A stretch of 22,050 nucleotides of DNA, taken from NCBI GenBank assembly GCA_045532655.1, contig JAZSGI010000182.1:1-22050 (forward strand), read 5' to 3'. Of the stretch, positions 8,083 through 15,140 are shown in pieces. How positions within the stretch are numbered: the stretch's first letter is position 1; every line of letters starts with the position of its first letter. The translations under genes were made by a program, and so were the position numbers. The notes under the pieces are model-generated. The model made no database searches and was not told the origin of the DNA. It saw only the letters and a program-made list of their open reading frames with translations. This DNA comes from JAVBQJ01 sp045532655. GTDB lineage: Bacteria; Verrucomicrobiota; Lentisphaeria; Victivallales; Victivallaceae.

Positions 8083-8843
8083 ATGTAAAGATAGCTCTTA
8101 CACTTTATACCTTACGTGATTTCTGTACTTCGGAAGATTCTCTGCTGCGTACTCTTGAACGTGTCCGCAAGATCGGGTATGAATATGTTCAGATTTCCGG
8201 AGTTCCCCTTGAGGCTGAAATTGTCCGTAAGGCTCTTGACCGGCAGGGATTGATATGCTGCGCCACTCATCAATCACTTGCTGATCTTGAAGATATTGAG
8301 GCGCTTGCCCGCAGGTTGGATATTCTCGGATGCGATTTTGCTGCGATAGGATATCCGGGAATTGAATATTTTACCGACAGCGGGATCAACAGAGTTGCCG
8401 GGCTCATGAATATCAAAGGCCGTGAACTTGGGAGCAAAGGTATCAGACTCGGTTATCATAATCATCATTTTGAGTTCAAAAAAGCCGATGACGGAACTTG
8501 CCTGCTGGAAAAGTTCTACCGTGAAACTTCTCCGGAGTATGTTTTTGCAGAACTTGATACCCATTGGGTGGCAAGGGGAGGCGGTTCCCCTGAGGCATGG
8601 ATAAGAAAAGTTTCCGGCAGAATGCCGGTTGTGCATTTCAAAGACTTGGCTTTGAATGAAGAGGCAGAACCGGTTTTTTGTGAAGTCGGCGAAGGTAATC
8701 TGGATTGGTGCGGTATAATAGAGGCATGCCGTCAAACAGGTGTTGAGTATTATGTTGTAGAACAGGATTTGCCGTGTTTTGACAGGGATATTTTTGACTC
8801 GGCGGCGATTTCTTACAAAAATTTGAAAGGGTTATTGAAATGA
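8079..8843 (+). CDS. Sugar phosphate isomerase/epimerase-family TIM barrel (second copy)
   Basis: This 254-aa protein is a second, shorter member of the same TIM-barrel superfamily, not a recent duplicate of its neighbour. Typical metal-binding segments are GYHNHHFEF (125-133), AELDTHW around Asp160, HFKD at His186 and the last-strand VEQD at Glu228. The Asn-His-His motif and LDTHW are common in predicted 3-keto-glycoside or inosose-type isomerases. The ATG at 8079 forms an ATGA overlap with the previous stop, with GGAGG about 6 nt before it. An ATGA overlap also joins it to the following oxidoreductase. Two barrels plus one Gfo/Idh/MocA enzyme point to a remodelling step ahead of mannonate metabolism; this link is inferred. 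Confidence 0.82.
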   Translation: MNVKIALTLYTLRDFCTSEDSLLRTLERVRKIGYEYVQISGVPLEAEIVRKALDRQGLICCATHQSLADLEDIEALARRLDILGCDFAAIGYPGIEYFTDSGINRVAGLMNIKGRELGSKGIRLGYHNHHFEFKKADDGTCLLEKFYRETSPEYVFAELDTHWVARGGGSPEAWIRKVSGRMPVVHFKDLALNEEAEPVFCEVGEGNLDWCGIIEACRQTGVEYYVVEQDLPCFDRDIFDSAAISYKNLKGLLK

Positions 8844-9685
8844 CTGTTGATCTTTCCGGAAAAGTTGCCGTCGTCACTGGGGGCGGCGGCGTTTTGTGCA
8901 GTGTCATGGCAGAAGCTCTGGCGACGGCAGGGGCATCTGTTGCTTTGCTTGATCTTAATGTGAATGCGGCAGAAAAAATTGCCGTAAAAATCAGAAATTC
9001 AGGCGGGAAGGCAATGGCTGTAGAGTGCAATGTCCTCGATAAGGCAAGTTTAGAAGCCGCTGCAACATGTGTCGAATCCGCCTTGGGAGTATGTGATATC
9101 CTGATAAACGGAGCCGGAGGCAACAATGCCGGCGGTACTACCGGTATGGAATTTCTGGAACAGGCGGACCTCACTGCAGAAACAGGAGGGGGAAGAAACT
9201 TTTTTGAGCTTGACGGGGATGGAGTCAGTTTTGTTTTTGACCTGAACTTCAAAGGAACTTTCCTGACTGTCCAGACATTTGCCCGCAAAATGGCGGAACG
9301 GAACAACGGATGTATTATCAATATTTCCAGTATGAATGCTTTTACACCTTTGACTAAAATTCCGGCGTATTCTGCCGCCAAAGCTGCTGTCAGTAATTTT
9401 ACCCGTTGGCTGGCAGTGCATTTCGCCCATGTGAATATCAGGGTCAATGCCATTGCTCCGGGATTTTTTCTTACAGAGCAGAACCGGACACTGTTGACCC
9501 GTCCGGACGGGACATTGACTGAACGCGGAGAAAAAATCCTTGCCCATACTCCTGTCGGCAGATTCGGTGAACCGGAGGATCTTACCGGAATATTACTTTT
9601 TTTGTGTGACAACAAAGCATCAGGGTTTGTCAATGGCAGTGTTATCGCTGTTGATGGTGCATTTTCTGCATATTCGGGGGTGTAA
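8840..9685 (+). CDS. D-mannonate oxidoreductase, SDR type (fructuronate reductase, YjmF/UxuB-like)
   Basis: This 281-aa short-chain dehydrogenase has the cofactor loop TGGGGVLC (13-20), a NISS segment with catalytic Ser163/164, and Tyr177 and Lys181 in YSAAK. The unusual loop ending VLC and an insertion near 100-130 are features I associate with the YjmF/UxuB-type SDR D-mannonate oxidoreductases of Gram-positive bacteria and Bacteroidetes. These are unrelated to the long-chain E. coli UxuB. The reaction would be NAD(P)H-dependent reduction of D-fructuronate to D-mannonate. The gene overlaps its upstream neighbour by 4 bp and ends 2 bp before mannonate dehydratase, which consumes the product. 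This partnership is the main support for the assignment; a generic SDR is the alternative. Confidence 0.83.
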   Translation: MTVDLSGKVAVVTGGGGVLCSVMAEALATAGASVALLDLNVNAAEKIAVKIRNSGGKAMAVECNVLDKASLEAAATCVESALGVCDILINGAGGNNAGGTTGMEFLEQADLTAETGGGRNFFELDGDGVSFVFDLNFKGTFLTVQTFARKMAERNNGCIINISSMNAFTPLTKIPAYSAAKAAVSNFTRWLAVHFAHVNIRVNAIAPGFFLTEQNRTLLTRPDGTLTERGEKILAHTPVGRFGEPEDLTGILLFLCDNKASGFVNGSVIAVDGAFSAYSGV

Positions 9686-9687
9686 TT

Positions 9688-10887
9688 ATGTTTATGGAGC
9701 CGACATTCCGCTGGTACGGACCGGGCGACAGCGTACCTTTAAGTTTTCTCCGGCAGGCTGGGGCAGAAGGGATCGTTTCCTCTTTGCATCATATTCCCTA
9801 TGGTGAAGTCTGGAGCGTGGAGGAGATACGCAAGCATCAAAGTTTATGCCGTAAAGCAGGTATGAGCTGGCAAGTAGTTGAATCCCTTCCTGTACACGAA
9901 GATATAAAAACCGGAAACGGAAATGTAAAAAAGTATATTGAAAATTACAAAATAAGTATCCGTAATCTCGGTAAATGCGGCATAAAAGTCATTACCTATA
10001 ATTTTATGCCCGTATTGGATTGGGTACGTACCGATCTGCATTACAAGTTGCCCGACGGGAGTGAAGCATTATATTTCAATAAAGCTCAATTTGCCGCTTT
10101 TGAATTATTTATTTTGCAGCGGGAGGGGGCTGAAAATGATTACAATGATGGAATACGGGCCGCGGCAAAGAATTTCTATGATGCAATGACTCCGGCTGAA
10201 CGTGAAACTTTCGCACGGGGAATAGTGGATAATTTCCCCGGGTTCAAAGGTGTATCTGTGGACGATATCCGCCGGCTGCTGGCCGCTTATGCACGGCTTG
10301 ACCGTACCGGATTGGTAAATAACCTGAAATATTTCCTTAATGAAGTTTGTCCCGTTGCTGAAGAAGCAGGATGTATGATGACTGTTCATCCAGATGATCC
10401 GCCGTATTCCATTCTCGGTTTGCCGCGTATAGTTTCAGATGCAGATGATTTGAAAGCTCTTCAGGCAATGTGCAAGTCTCCTGCCAATGGGATATGTTTC
10501 TGTTCCGGAAGTTTTTCCGGCAGAGTTGATAATGATATTGTGCAGATGTTTAAAGACAATGCTTCCAGAGTCGGTTTCCTCCATTTGCGTTCTACGGCTC
10601 ATGTCGGCAATGGAAATTTTTATGAGGCTGATCACCTTGAGGGCCGGGTGGATATGTATGAGCTGGTTAAAGCTGTTGTCGAGGAACAGATACGACGGCG
10701 CAATGAAGGGCGCAGTGATTGGCGAATACCCTTCCGACCAGATCACGGTCAGGTCATGATGGATGATCTTGCCAAGCCTGCCTGTGCCAATCCCGGTTAT
10801 ACTGCTATCGGTAGAATGAGAGGCCTTGCGGAGATAAGAGGATTGGAACTGGGGATCATGCGTTCCTGTTTCCAGGAATATCTGTAA
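9688..10887 (+). CDS. uxuA: Mannonate dehydratase
   Basis: This 399-aa protein aligns along its length with UxuA, a TIM-barrel, metal-dependent enzyme that dehydrates D-mannonate to 2-keto-3-deoxy-D-gluconate in the cytoplasm. Recognisable parts are the start TFRWYGPGD, the YNFMPVLDW segment, HPDDPPY (His234), CFCSGS (Cys272), HLRS (His299) and RPDHGQ (Asp352). These last four are the expected metal ligands. The length is normal for the family. An ATG two codons later (9694) is an alternative start; GGGGG lies upstream of both. It is the last gene of the operon and is followed by a terminator-like structure. KDG kinase and aldolase must be encoded elsewhere. Confidence 0.94.
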   Translation: MFMEPTFRWYGPGDSVPLSFLRQAGAEGIVSSLHHIPYGEVWSVEEIRKHQSLCRKAGMSWQVVESLPVHEDIKTGNGNVKKYIENYKISIRNLGKCGIKVITYNFMPVLDWVRTDLHYKLPDGSEALYFNKAQFAAFELFILQREGAENDYNDGIRAAAKNFYDAMTPAERETFARGIVDNFPGFKGVSVDDIRRLLAAYARLDRTGLVNNLKYFLNEVCPVAEEAGCMMTVHPDDPPYSILGLPRIVSDADDLKALQAMCKSPANGICFCSGSFSGRVDNDIVQMFKDNASRVGFLHLRSTAHVGNGNFYEADHLEGRVDMYELVKAVVEEQIRRRNEGRSDWRIPFRPDHGQVMMDDLAKPACANPGYTAIGRMRGLAEIRGLELGIMRSCFQEYL

Positions 10888-10892
10888 CTTGC

Positions 10893-10946
10893 AGGTGTTA
10901 TTTCCTGAATCAGGATAAAAGTAAGAGAATAACCTCCATTTTTTTT
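10893..10946 (+). terminator. Terminator-like nested hairpin after uxuA
   Basis: An outer stem pairs AGGTGTTATT (10893-10902, one bulged base) with AATAACCT (10928-10935). Inside it a small hairpin is formed by TCCTGAATCAGGA (10903-10915). Eight T residues follow at 10939-10946. It begins 6 bp after the uxuA stop, so it probably ends the sugar operon. The double-stem form is less regular than a standard terminator. Confidence 0.55.
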
Positions 10947-10957
10947 ACTTTCCGGAC

Positions 10958-10996
10958 TTGTTTTTTCCGCTCTTTGGTTATACATTATAGAATGTA
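10958..10996 (+). promoter_or_regulatory. Promoter of uppP with a palindrome at the start site
   Basis: TTGTTT (10958-10963) and TACATT (10981-10986) are spaced by 17 bp. The -10 box is one arm of an inverted repeat, TACATT-ATAG-AATGTA (10981-10996), that would cover the transcription start. The uppP ATG is at 11029 with GGGAAG upstream. The promoter is assigned by eye; a regulatory role for the palindrome is only a possibility. Confidence 0.42.
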
Positions 10997-11028
10997 ATCA
11001 AATCCAAAGATCAAACAGGGAAGTTTTT

Positions 11029-11826
11029 ATGGAGCTGTTAAAAATAATTCTTATTGCTTTACTGCAGGGGATTGCTGAATTCCTGCCCATAAGCAGTTCC
11101 GGGCATGTGGTACTTCTGGCGGATATTACCGGATTCTCTGCCGGTAATACAGCTTTGTTGAATGCTGTCGTGCATGCCGGAACGCTTGTTGCCATATTGA
11201 TATATTATTTCAAAACAATATTTTCCATTGTTGTTGATGTGAAAAAATGGCGTATCATTGCCCTTGTTGCTGTTGCCAGTATTCCGGCTGCAGCAGCCGG
11301 TCTGACTCTTAAATTCTGCGGCATGGATGAAGTTTTGAACCGTTTGCCTGTTGTAGCCGCCGGTTTTTTTGTTTCTGCGGCCATCCTATGGACTATGGGC
11401 AGACCAATGGCAGAACAACTGCCTGATATCAAAAAACTTTCTTTCCTGAAGGCTCTGGTTATAGGTTTGGGACAGATGATTGCCATTACTCCGGGGATCT
11501 CGCGGGCTGGAACCACAATTTCGGTCGGTCAGCGTATGGGATTGAGCGGTAACGATGCTGCAACATTTTCATTTCTTATGGGGGCTGTTGTTATCGGCGG
11601 ACCCTTTTTGCTTGAATTACCGGATATTATCGGAGCAGCCGGGGCCGGAGAAATGATTCCATGGTGGCATCTTGCCGTTGCTTTTGCTGTTGCCGGTTTT
11701 GTCGGTTATATTTCTCTGCGGTGTCTTATCAGGATCCTTGACCGTGGAAAACTGCAATTTTTTGCCTGGTATCTGTTGCTGGCCGGAACTGCAGCAGCTG
11801 TTTTGACTGTTTGTAAATATATTTAA
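11029..11826 (+). CDS. uppP: Undecaprenyl-diphosphatase (UppP/BacA family)
   Basis: This 265-aa integral membrane protein recycles undecaprenyl diphosphate to the monophosphate, the lipid carrier for peptidoglycan and other envelope glycans. Both family signatures are present: the QGIAEFLPISSSGH motif with catalytic Glu17, and PGISRAGTT with Arg159. Length and the multi-helix hydropathy are typical. It starts a four-gene plus-strand run with proC, a glycosyltransferase and an rsuA-like gene, with 21 bp to proC. The following glycosyltransferase may use polyprenyl phosphate, so co-expression would make sense. No defects seen. Confidence 0.95.
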   Translation: MELLKIILIALLQGIAEFLPISSSGHVVLLADITGFSAGNTALLNAVVHAGTLVAILIYYFKTIFSIVVDVKKWRIIALVAVASIPAAAAGLTLKFCGMDEVLNRLPVVAAGFFVSAAILWTMGRPMAEQLPDIKKLSFLKALVIGLGQMIAITPGISRAGTTISVGQRMGLSGNDAATFSFLMGAVVIGGPFLLELPDIIGAAGAGEMIPWWHLAVAFAVAGFVGYISLRCLIRILDRGKLQFFAWYLLLAGTAAAVLTVCKYI

Positions 11827-11847
11827 TCTTTTGAGAAAGGTTTTTTT

Positions 11848-12633
11848 ATGAATATTTCATTTATCGGAGCCGGAAAAATGGCAACTGCGCTTGCTGCAGG
11901 TTTTCTCCGCAGCGGAATCGGGGCTGACTCAATATATGCTTATGATCCCAATCCTGATGCTGCAGCGGCATTTTCGGCTGGTACACAGGGGCAGATCATT
12001 GATGATCCGGCAAAACTTCCTGCAGAGTGTTTCGTTATTGCTGTCAAACCCCAGCAGCTGGATTCGGCACTGAAAGCCGTGAATATGGCTGGCTCCCTCA
12101 TTATTTCCATAGTTGCAGGAGCTTCCGTCGCCAGGATCGCAGAATTGACCGGCTCTGAAAAGGTGATAAGGGTAATGCCGAATACTCCGGCTCTTGTCGG
12201 TTCCGCCGCAGGGGCATATACCGCATCTGATAAAGTTTCTGCAGATGAATTGCTGTTTGCCGGAAAACTTTTAGCCGGATGCGGCAAATTTTTCCCTGTG
12301 AATGAGTCGCAGATGGATGCTGTTACCGGACTTTCCGGTTCAGGACCGGCTTATGTCTTCAACTTTATTCAGGCTCTTGCTGATGGGGGTGTAACTGCCG
12401 GACTGCCGAGAAATATGGCTCTGGAACTTGCTGCTGCAACTGTCGAAGGAGCTGCCAAAATGGTGCTTGCCACCGGCAGTCATCCTGTGGCTCTTGCCGA
12501 TCAGGTGATGTCTCCCGGCGGAACAACTGCATGTGGGGTGCTTACTCTCAAACGCGGGAAATTTGATGCTGTTTGTGCCGACGCAGTATTGGCCGCTGCG
12601 GCAAAATCTGCAGAGCTTGGGAAAGGCAGATAA
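11848..12633 (+). CDS. proC: Pyrroline-5-carboxylate reductase
   Basis: This 261-aa cytoplasmic enzyme makes the last step of proline synthesis, NAD(P)H-dependent reduction of pyrroline-5-carboxylate. The Rossmann motif FIGAGKMATAL is at residues 4-14, and VMPNTPALVG and LSGSGPAYVF mark the middle. The C-terminal signature VMSPGGTTACGVLTL is intact. Length is standard. The start has GAGAAAGG upstream. One base separates its stop from the next gene's start codon, so the two are co-translated. Assignment is secure. Confidence 0.96.
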   Translation: MNISFIGAGKMATALAAGFLRSGIGADSIYAYDPNPDAAAAFSAGTQGQIIDDPAKLPAECFVIAVKPQQLDSALKAVNMAGSLIISIVAGASVARIAELTGSEKVIRVMPNTPALVGSAAGAYTASDKVSADELLFAGKLLAGCGKFFPVNESQMDAVTGLSGSGPAYVFNFIQALADGGVTAGLPRNMALELAAATVEGAAKMVLATGSHPVALADQVMSPGGTTACGVLTLKRGKFDAVCADAVLAAAAKSAELGKGR

Positions 12634-12634
12634 G

Positions 12635-13423
12635 ATGTCAATCAAATCAGATCTTGCAGGCAGACTTACCGTAGTTATGCCCGTTTACAACGAGGAACTC
12701 ACCATTTGCGGGATCGTTGACAGAGTTCTGGAACAGCCGGAAGTCGGAGAATTGATCATAATCAATGATGCCAGCAAAGATGCTTCTTGGGAAAAACTCC
12801 AGATTTATCGTGATAACCCGCGGGTCAAGCTCCTTAATCAGCCGGAAAATATGGGTAAAGGTGCAGCAATTACCCGTGGGTTTGCCGAGGCTTCCAGGGA
12901 TTTTGTTATTGTGCAGGATGCAGATAATGAATATGATCCAACAGAGTACAGTCATGTTATTGCCCCCCTTGCGGAAAACCGTGCTGAAGTCGTTTACGGA
13001 TCACGATTCATGGGGACGCCGGGGTTGGTGAGATATTTCCGGCACGAGATGGGAAACAAGTTTTTGACGGCACTTTCCAACTTTGCCAGCGATATTCATC
13101 TGAGCGATATGGAAACATGTTATAAAGCATTTAAGCGCAAGGTGATCCAGAATATAAATCTGGAATCTGAGCGTTTCGGTATAGAGGTGGAAATAACTGC
13201 CAAGATTGCCGCCTGCCGCTGCTTGCGTATTTGGGAGGAGCCTATTTCATACCGCCCACGCCGTTATGATGAAGGAAAAAAAATAACCTGGAAAGACGGT
13301 TTTGCGGCTATATGGCATATCTTCCGCTTTAATGTTCTTGCGGACTATAAAAAGTTTTACGTCAGGGACTGGGATGTTGTTCTCGCTGAAATCAGTGCCG
13401 CTGAGGAGCGGGACGGAGAATAG
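12635..13423 (+). CDS. Family 2 glycosyltransferase, polyprenyl-phosphate type
   Basis: This 262-aa GT-A fold protein has VVMPVYNEE near residue 14, INDASKD in the nucleotide-binding strand and the metal-binding QDADNEYDP (DxD-like). A later acceptor-side GSRFMG and ETCYKAFKR are typical of the DPM1/dolichyl-phosphate sugar synthase branch. Such enzymes move a sugar from UDP or GDP to a lipid phosphate on the cytoplasmic side of the membrane. No transmembrane helices are present, unlike GtrB-type relatives. The ATG at 12635 follows GGGAAAGG and lies next to the proC stop. The donor sugar is unknown. A GtrA-like flippase candidate lies about 4.7 kb downstream (18123) and could be a partner. 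Confidence 0.87.
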   Translation: MSIKSDLAGRLTVVMPVYNEELTICGIVDRVLEQPEVGELIIINDASKDASWEKLQIYRDNPRVKLLNQPENMGKGAAITRGFAEASRDFVIVQDADNEYDPTEYSHVIAPLAENRAEVVYGSRFMGTPGLVRYFRHEMGNKFLTALSNFASDIHLSDMETCYKAFKRKVIQNINLESERFGIEVEITAKIAACRCLRIWEEPISYRPRRYDEGKKITWKDGFAAIWHIFRFNVLADYKKFYVRDWDVVLAEISAAEERDGE

Positions 13424-13440
13424 AGGCAGCAGAAAAATTT

Positions 13441-14142
13441 ATGCGTTTGGATAAATTTTTATCAGATGCTACGGCGTACAGCAGGCGGGAGATCAAGAGC
13501 CTTGTCAGAAAAGGCTGTGTAAGGGTTAATGACAAAAACGTTTCAGCTTGCGATATCCGTGTTGCCGATAACGATTGCGTGGCTGTAAACGGTGTCAGGG
13601 TATCTTATCGCAAGTATATCTATCTTATGCTCAATAAACCGCAGGGGTATCTCTCGGCGACTGAGGACAAGCGTGATCCTGTGGTGGTTGATTTGGTGCC
13701 GGAAGAACTGCAGCACTTCAAAGTTTTTCCGGTGGGCAGACTGGATAAGGATACCGAAGGGCTTTTATTGCTGACAAATGACGGGAATTTTGATCATCAT
13801 TTGATGTCTCCGCGCAAAAATGTTTTCAAACGTTACTATGCCCGTCTGGATATTCCTGCAGAAGATGCTGATATCGCTATATTCAGTGCCGGTATGGAAC
13901 TTGATGATTTTGTGGCTAAACCTGCCAAACTTGAAATTTGTGCCGATCCCTGCGAAGTTTTTATTGAAATTGCGGAAGGCAAGTTCCATCAGGTAAAGCG
14001 CATGTGTGCCAAAGTCGGTAAAAATGTCACCTTTCTGCGCCGTGTCGCCATTGGCGGAGTGATGCTTGATGAAACTTTGCCTGCCGGAGGTGTCAGGGAG
14101 CTTACTGCAGAAGAACTGCAAATACTCGGTTACTCAACCTGA
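13441..14142 (+). CDS. rsuA: RsuA/RluB/E/F-family rRNA pseudouridine synthase
   Basis: This 233-aa protein has an N-terminal S4 RNA-binding domain (residues 1-50) with the MRLDKFLSDA start. The pseudouridine synthase domain follows, with the active-site motif GRLDKDTEGLLLLTND; Asp102 is the nucleophile. Its length and features such as FHQVKRM near the end favour the RsuA branch, which modifies U516 (E. coli numbering) of 16S rRNA, over RluE/F, but this choice is not certain. It is the last gene of the uppP run, 17 bp after the glycosyltransferase. Its 3' end overlaps the convergent thioredoxin gene by 13 bp, leaving no room for a terminator. Confidence 0.87.
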   Translation: MRLDKFLSDATAYSRREIKSLVRKGCVRVNDKNVSACDIRVADNDCVAVNGVRVSYRKYIYLMLNKPQGYLSATEDKRDPVVVDLVPEELQHFKVFPVGRLDKDTEGLLLLTNDGNFDHHLMSPRKNVFKRYYARLDIPAEDADIAIFSAGMELDDFVAKPAKLEICADPCEVFIEIAEGKFHQVKRMCAKVGKNVTFLRRVAIGGVMLDETLPAGGVRELTAEELQILGYST

Positions 14143-14966
14143 TCATCTGCCGGTTGAATACTTTTGATTTCTTTACGTATCTGCTGCAGAAGAGGCTTGG
14201 CAGAGCGCAGATTGGAGAGATCTTTCAGTAATTTCCCTTGAGGGTCGATCAAAATCATTGTGGGATAAGCGTTTATTGCATAACGTTTTTGCCAGATGCC
14301 ATAACTTTCCTGAAGTTGCGGCGGCAGCCGGGAGGGATCAGAAAAATCCAATTCCAGCAGGATGACCTCATCTTTTATTTCCTCCACAAAGTTTGACCCG
14401 TTGAATACCCTGGCTTCAAGCTGTCTGCACGGACCGCACCAGCCGGGAGCGGTAAACAGCACAAATACAGGTTTGTTTCCGGATTCGGCCTTTTTCATGG
14501 CTGCTTCGGGATCTTTCATCCACGGGCTTTTCCAGTCGGCCGCTGCTGCAGAAATCTGATCAAGGAGTTTTTGAGACGTCAGATTTGCGGTGTAGTTGAA
14601 AAGCGCAAAAGAGTTTCCCTCGTGGTCAGTCATCATCATTGTGGGAACAGACTGAATTTTATGTTTGGTCAACCATTCGTTATAGCTCTTTTTTAATTTT
14701 TCCGGAACCTTGTTTAAATCGGAGACATCGAAGCGCAGAAGCACTGCGGATTCTGCTGCTTTAGCTGCAAAATCTTTTTTATTCAGAATTTCTTTTTCCA
14801 GTTTACGGCAGGGCGGACACCATTCCGGAGCTGTAAAGAGTACAAAGAGCGGTTTGTTTTCTTTGACCGCTTCTGCGGTTGCCGCCGCCGGATCAGTGAA
14901 CCATACGGATTCAGCGCAAAGTGTCAATGCTGTAAAGAGTATTGCAAAAACGTTAAAAATTTTCAT
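14130..14966 (-). CDS. Exported protein with two thioredoxin domains
   Basis: This 278-aa protein starts with a signal peptide (residues 1-19, MKIFNVFAILFTALTLCAES) and carries two tandem thioredoxin-fold domains. The first has WCPPC (Cys50, Cys53) with cis-Pro at SVPT (Pro108). The second has WCGPC (Cys177, Cys180) with cis-Pro at AYPT (Pro235). The two halves are similar (both read PxFVLFTAP before the active site), so they arose by internal duplication. A role in periplasmic disulfide reduction or isomerisation is likely; partners are unknown. A perfect AGGAGG precedes the ATG. It converges on the rsuA-like gene with a 13-bp overlap. Confidence 0.87.
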   Translation of the reverse strand: MKIFNVFAILFTALTLCAESVWFTDPAAATAEAVKENKPLFVLFTAPEWCPPCRKLEKEILNKKDFAAKAAESAVLLRFDVSDLNKVPEKLKKSYNEWLTKHKIQSVPTMMMTDHEGNSFALFNYTANLTSQKLLDQISAAAADWKSPWMKDPEAAMKKAESGNKPVFVLFTAPGWCGPCRQLEARVFNGSNFVEEIKDEVILLELDFSDPSRLPPQLQESYGIWQKRYAINAYPTMILIDPQGKLLKDLSNLRSAKPLLQQIRKEIKSIQPADDQVE

Positions 14967-15004
14967 AATGTCCTCCTGTTTTTTTATGCTTTTGCCTCTC
15001 CGAT

Positions 15005-15033
15005 AAATTACTCCGTCAAATTTTAAAAATCAA
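15005..15033 (-). promoter_or_regulatory. Possible promoter of the double-thioredoxin gene
   Basis: On the minus strand TTGATT (15033-15028) and TAATTT (15010-15005) are spaced by 17 bp. The leader would be about 30 nt and ends with the AGGAGG site. The surrounding 15000-15070 is very A-rich on the plus strand. Assigned by eye. Confidence 0.35.
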
Positions 15034-15103
15034 GAAAAAAAAGATAAAAAAATCCATTTTTCCTTCTCATTGCGAAAAATACCCAAAGATGTCCAACAAA
15101 AAC

Positions 15104-15131
15104 TTGATTTCCCGCTGAATTGGTGTACATT
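15104..15131 (+). promoter_or_regulatory. Promoter of the LptF/G permease operon, possibly leaderless
   Basis: TTGATT (15104-15109) and TACATT (15126-15131) are spaced by 16 bp. The ATG at 15141 is only nine bases beyond the -10 box and has no purine-rich ribosome site, so the transcript may start at or just before the start codon. Assigned by eye. Confidence 0.4.
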
Positions 15132-15140
15132 AATAGCATT

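Noticed and set aside
8638..9633. A 331-codon minus-strand frame across the isomerase and SDR genes.
   Set aside because: Low-complexity Ser/Pro-rich translation with no ribosome site, antisense to two confident genes.
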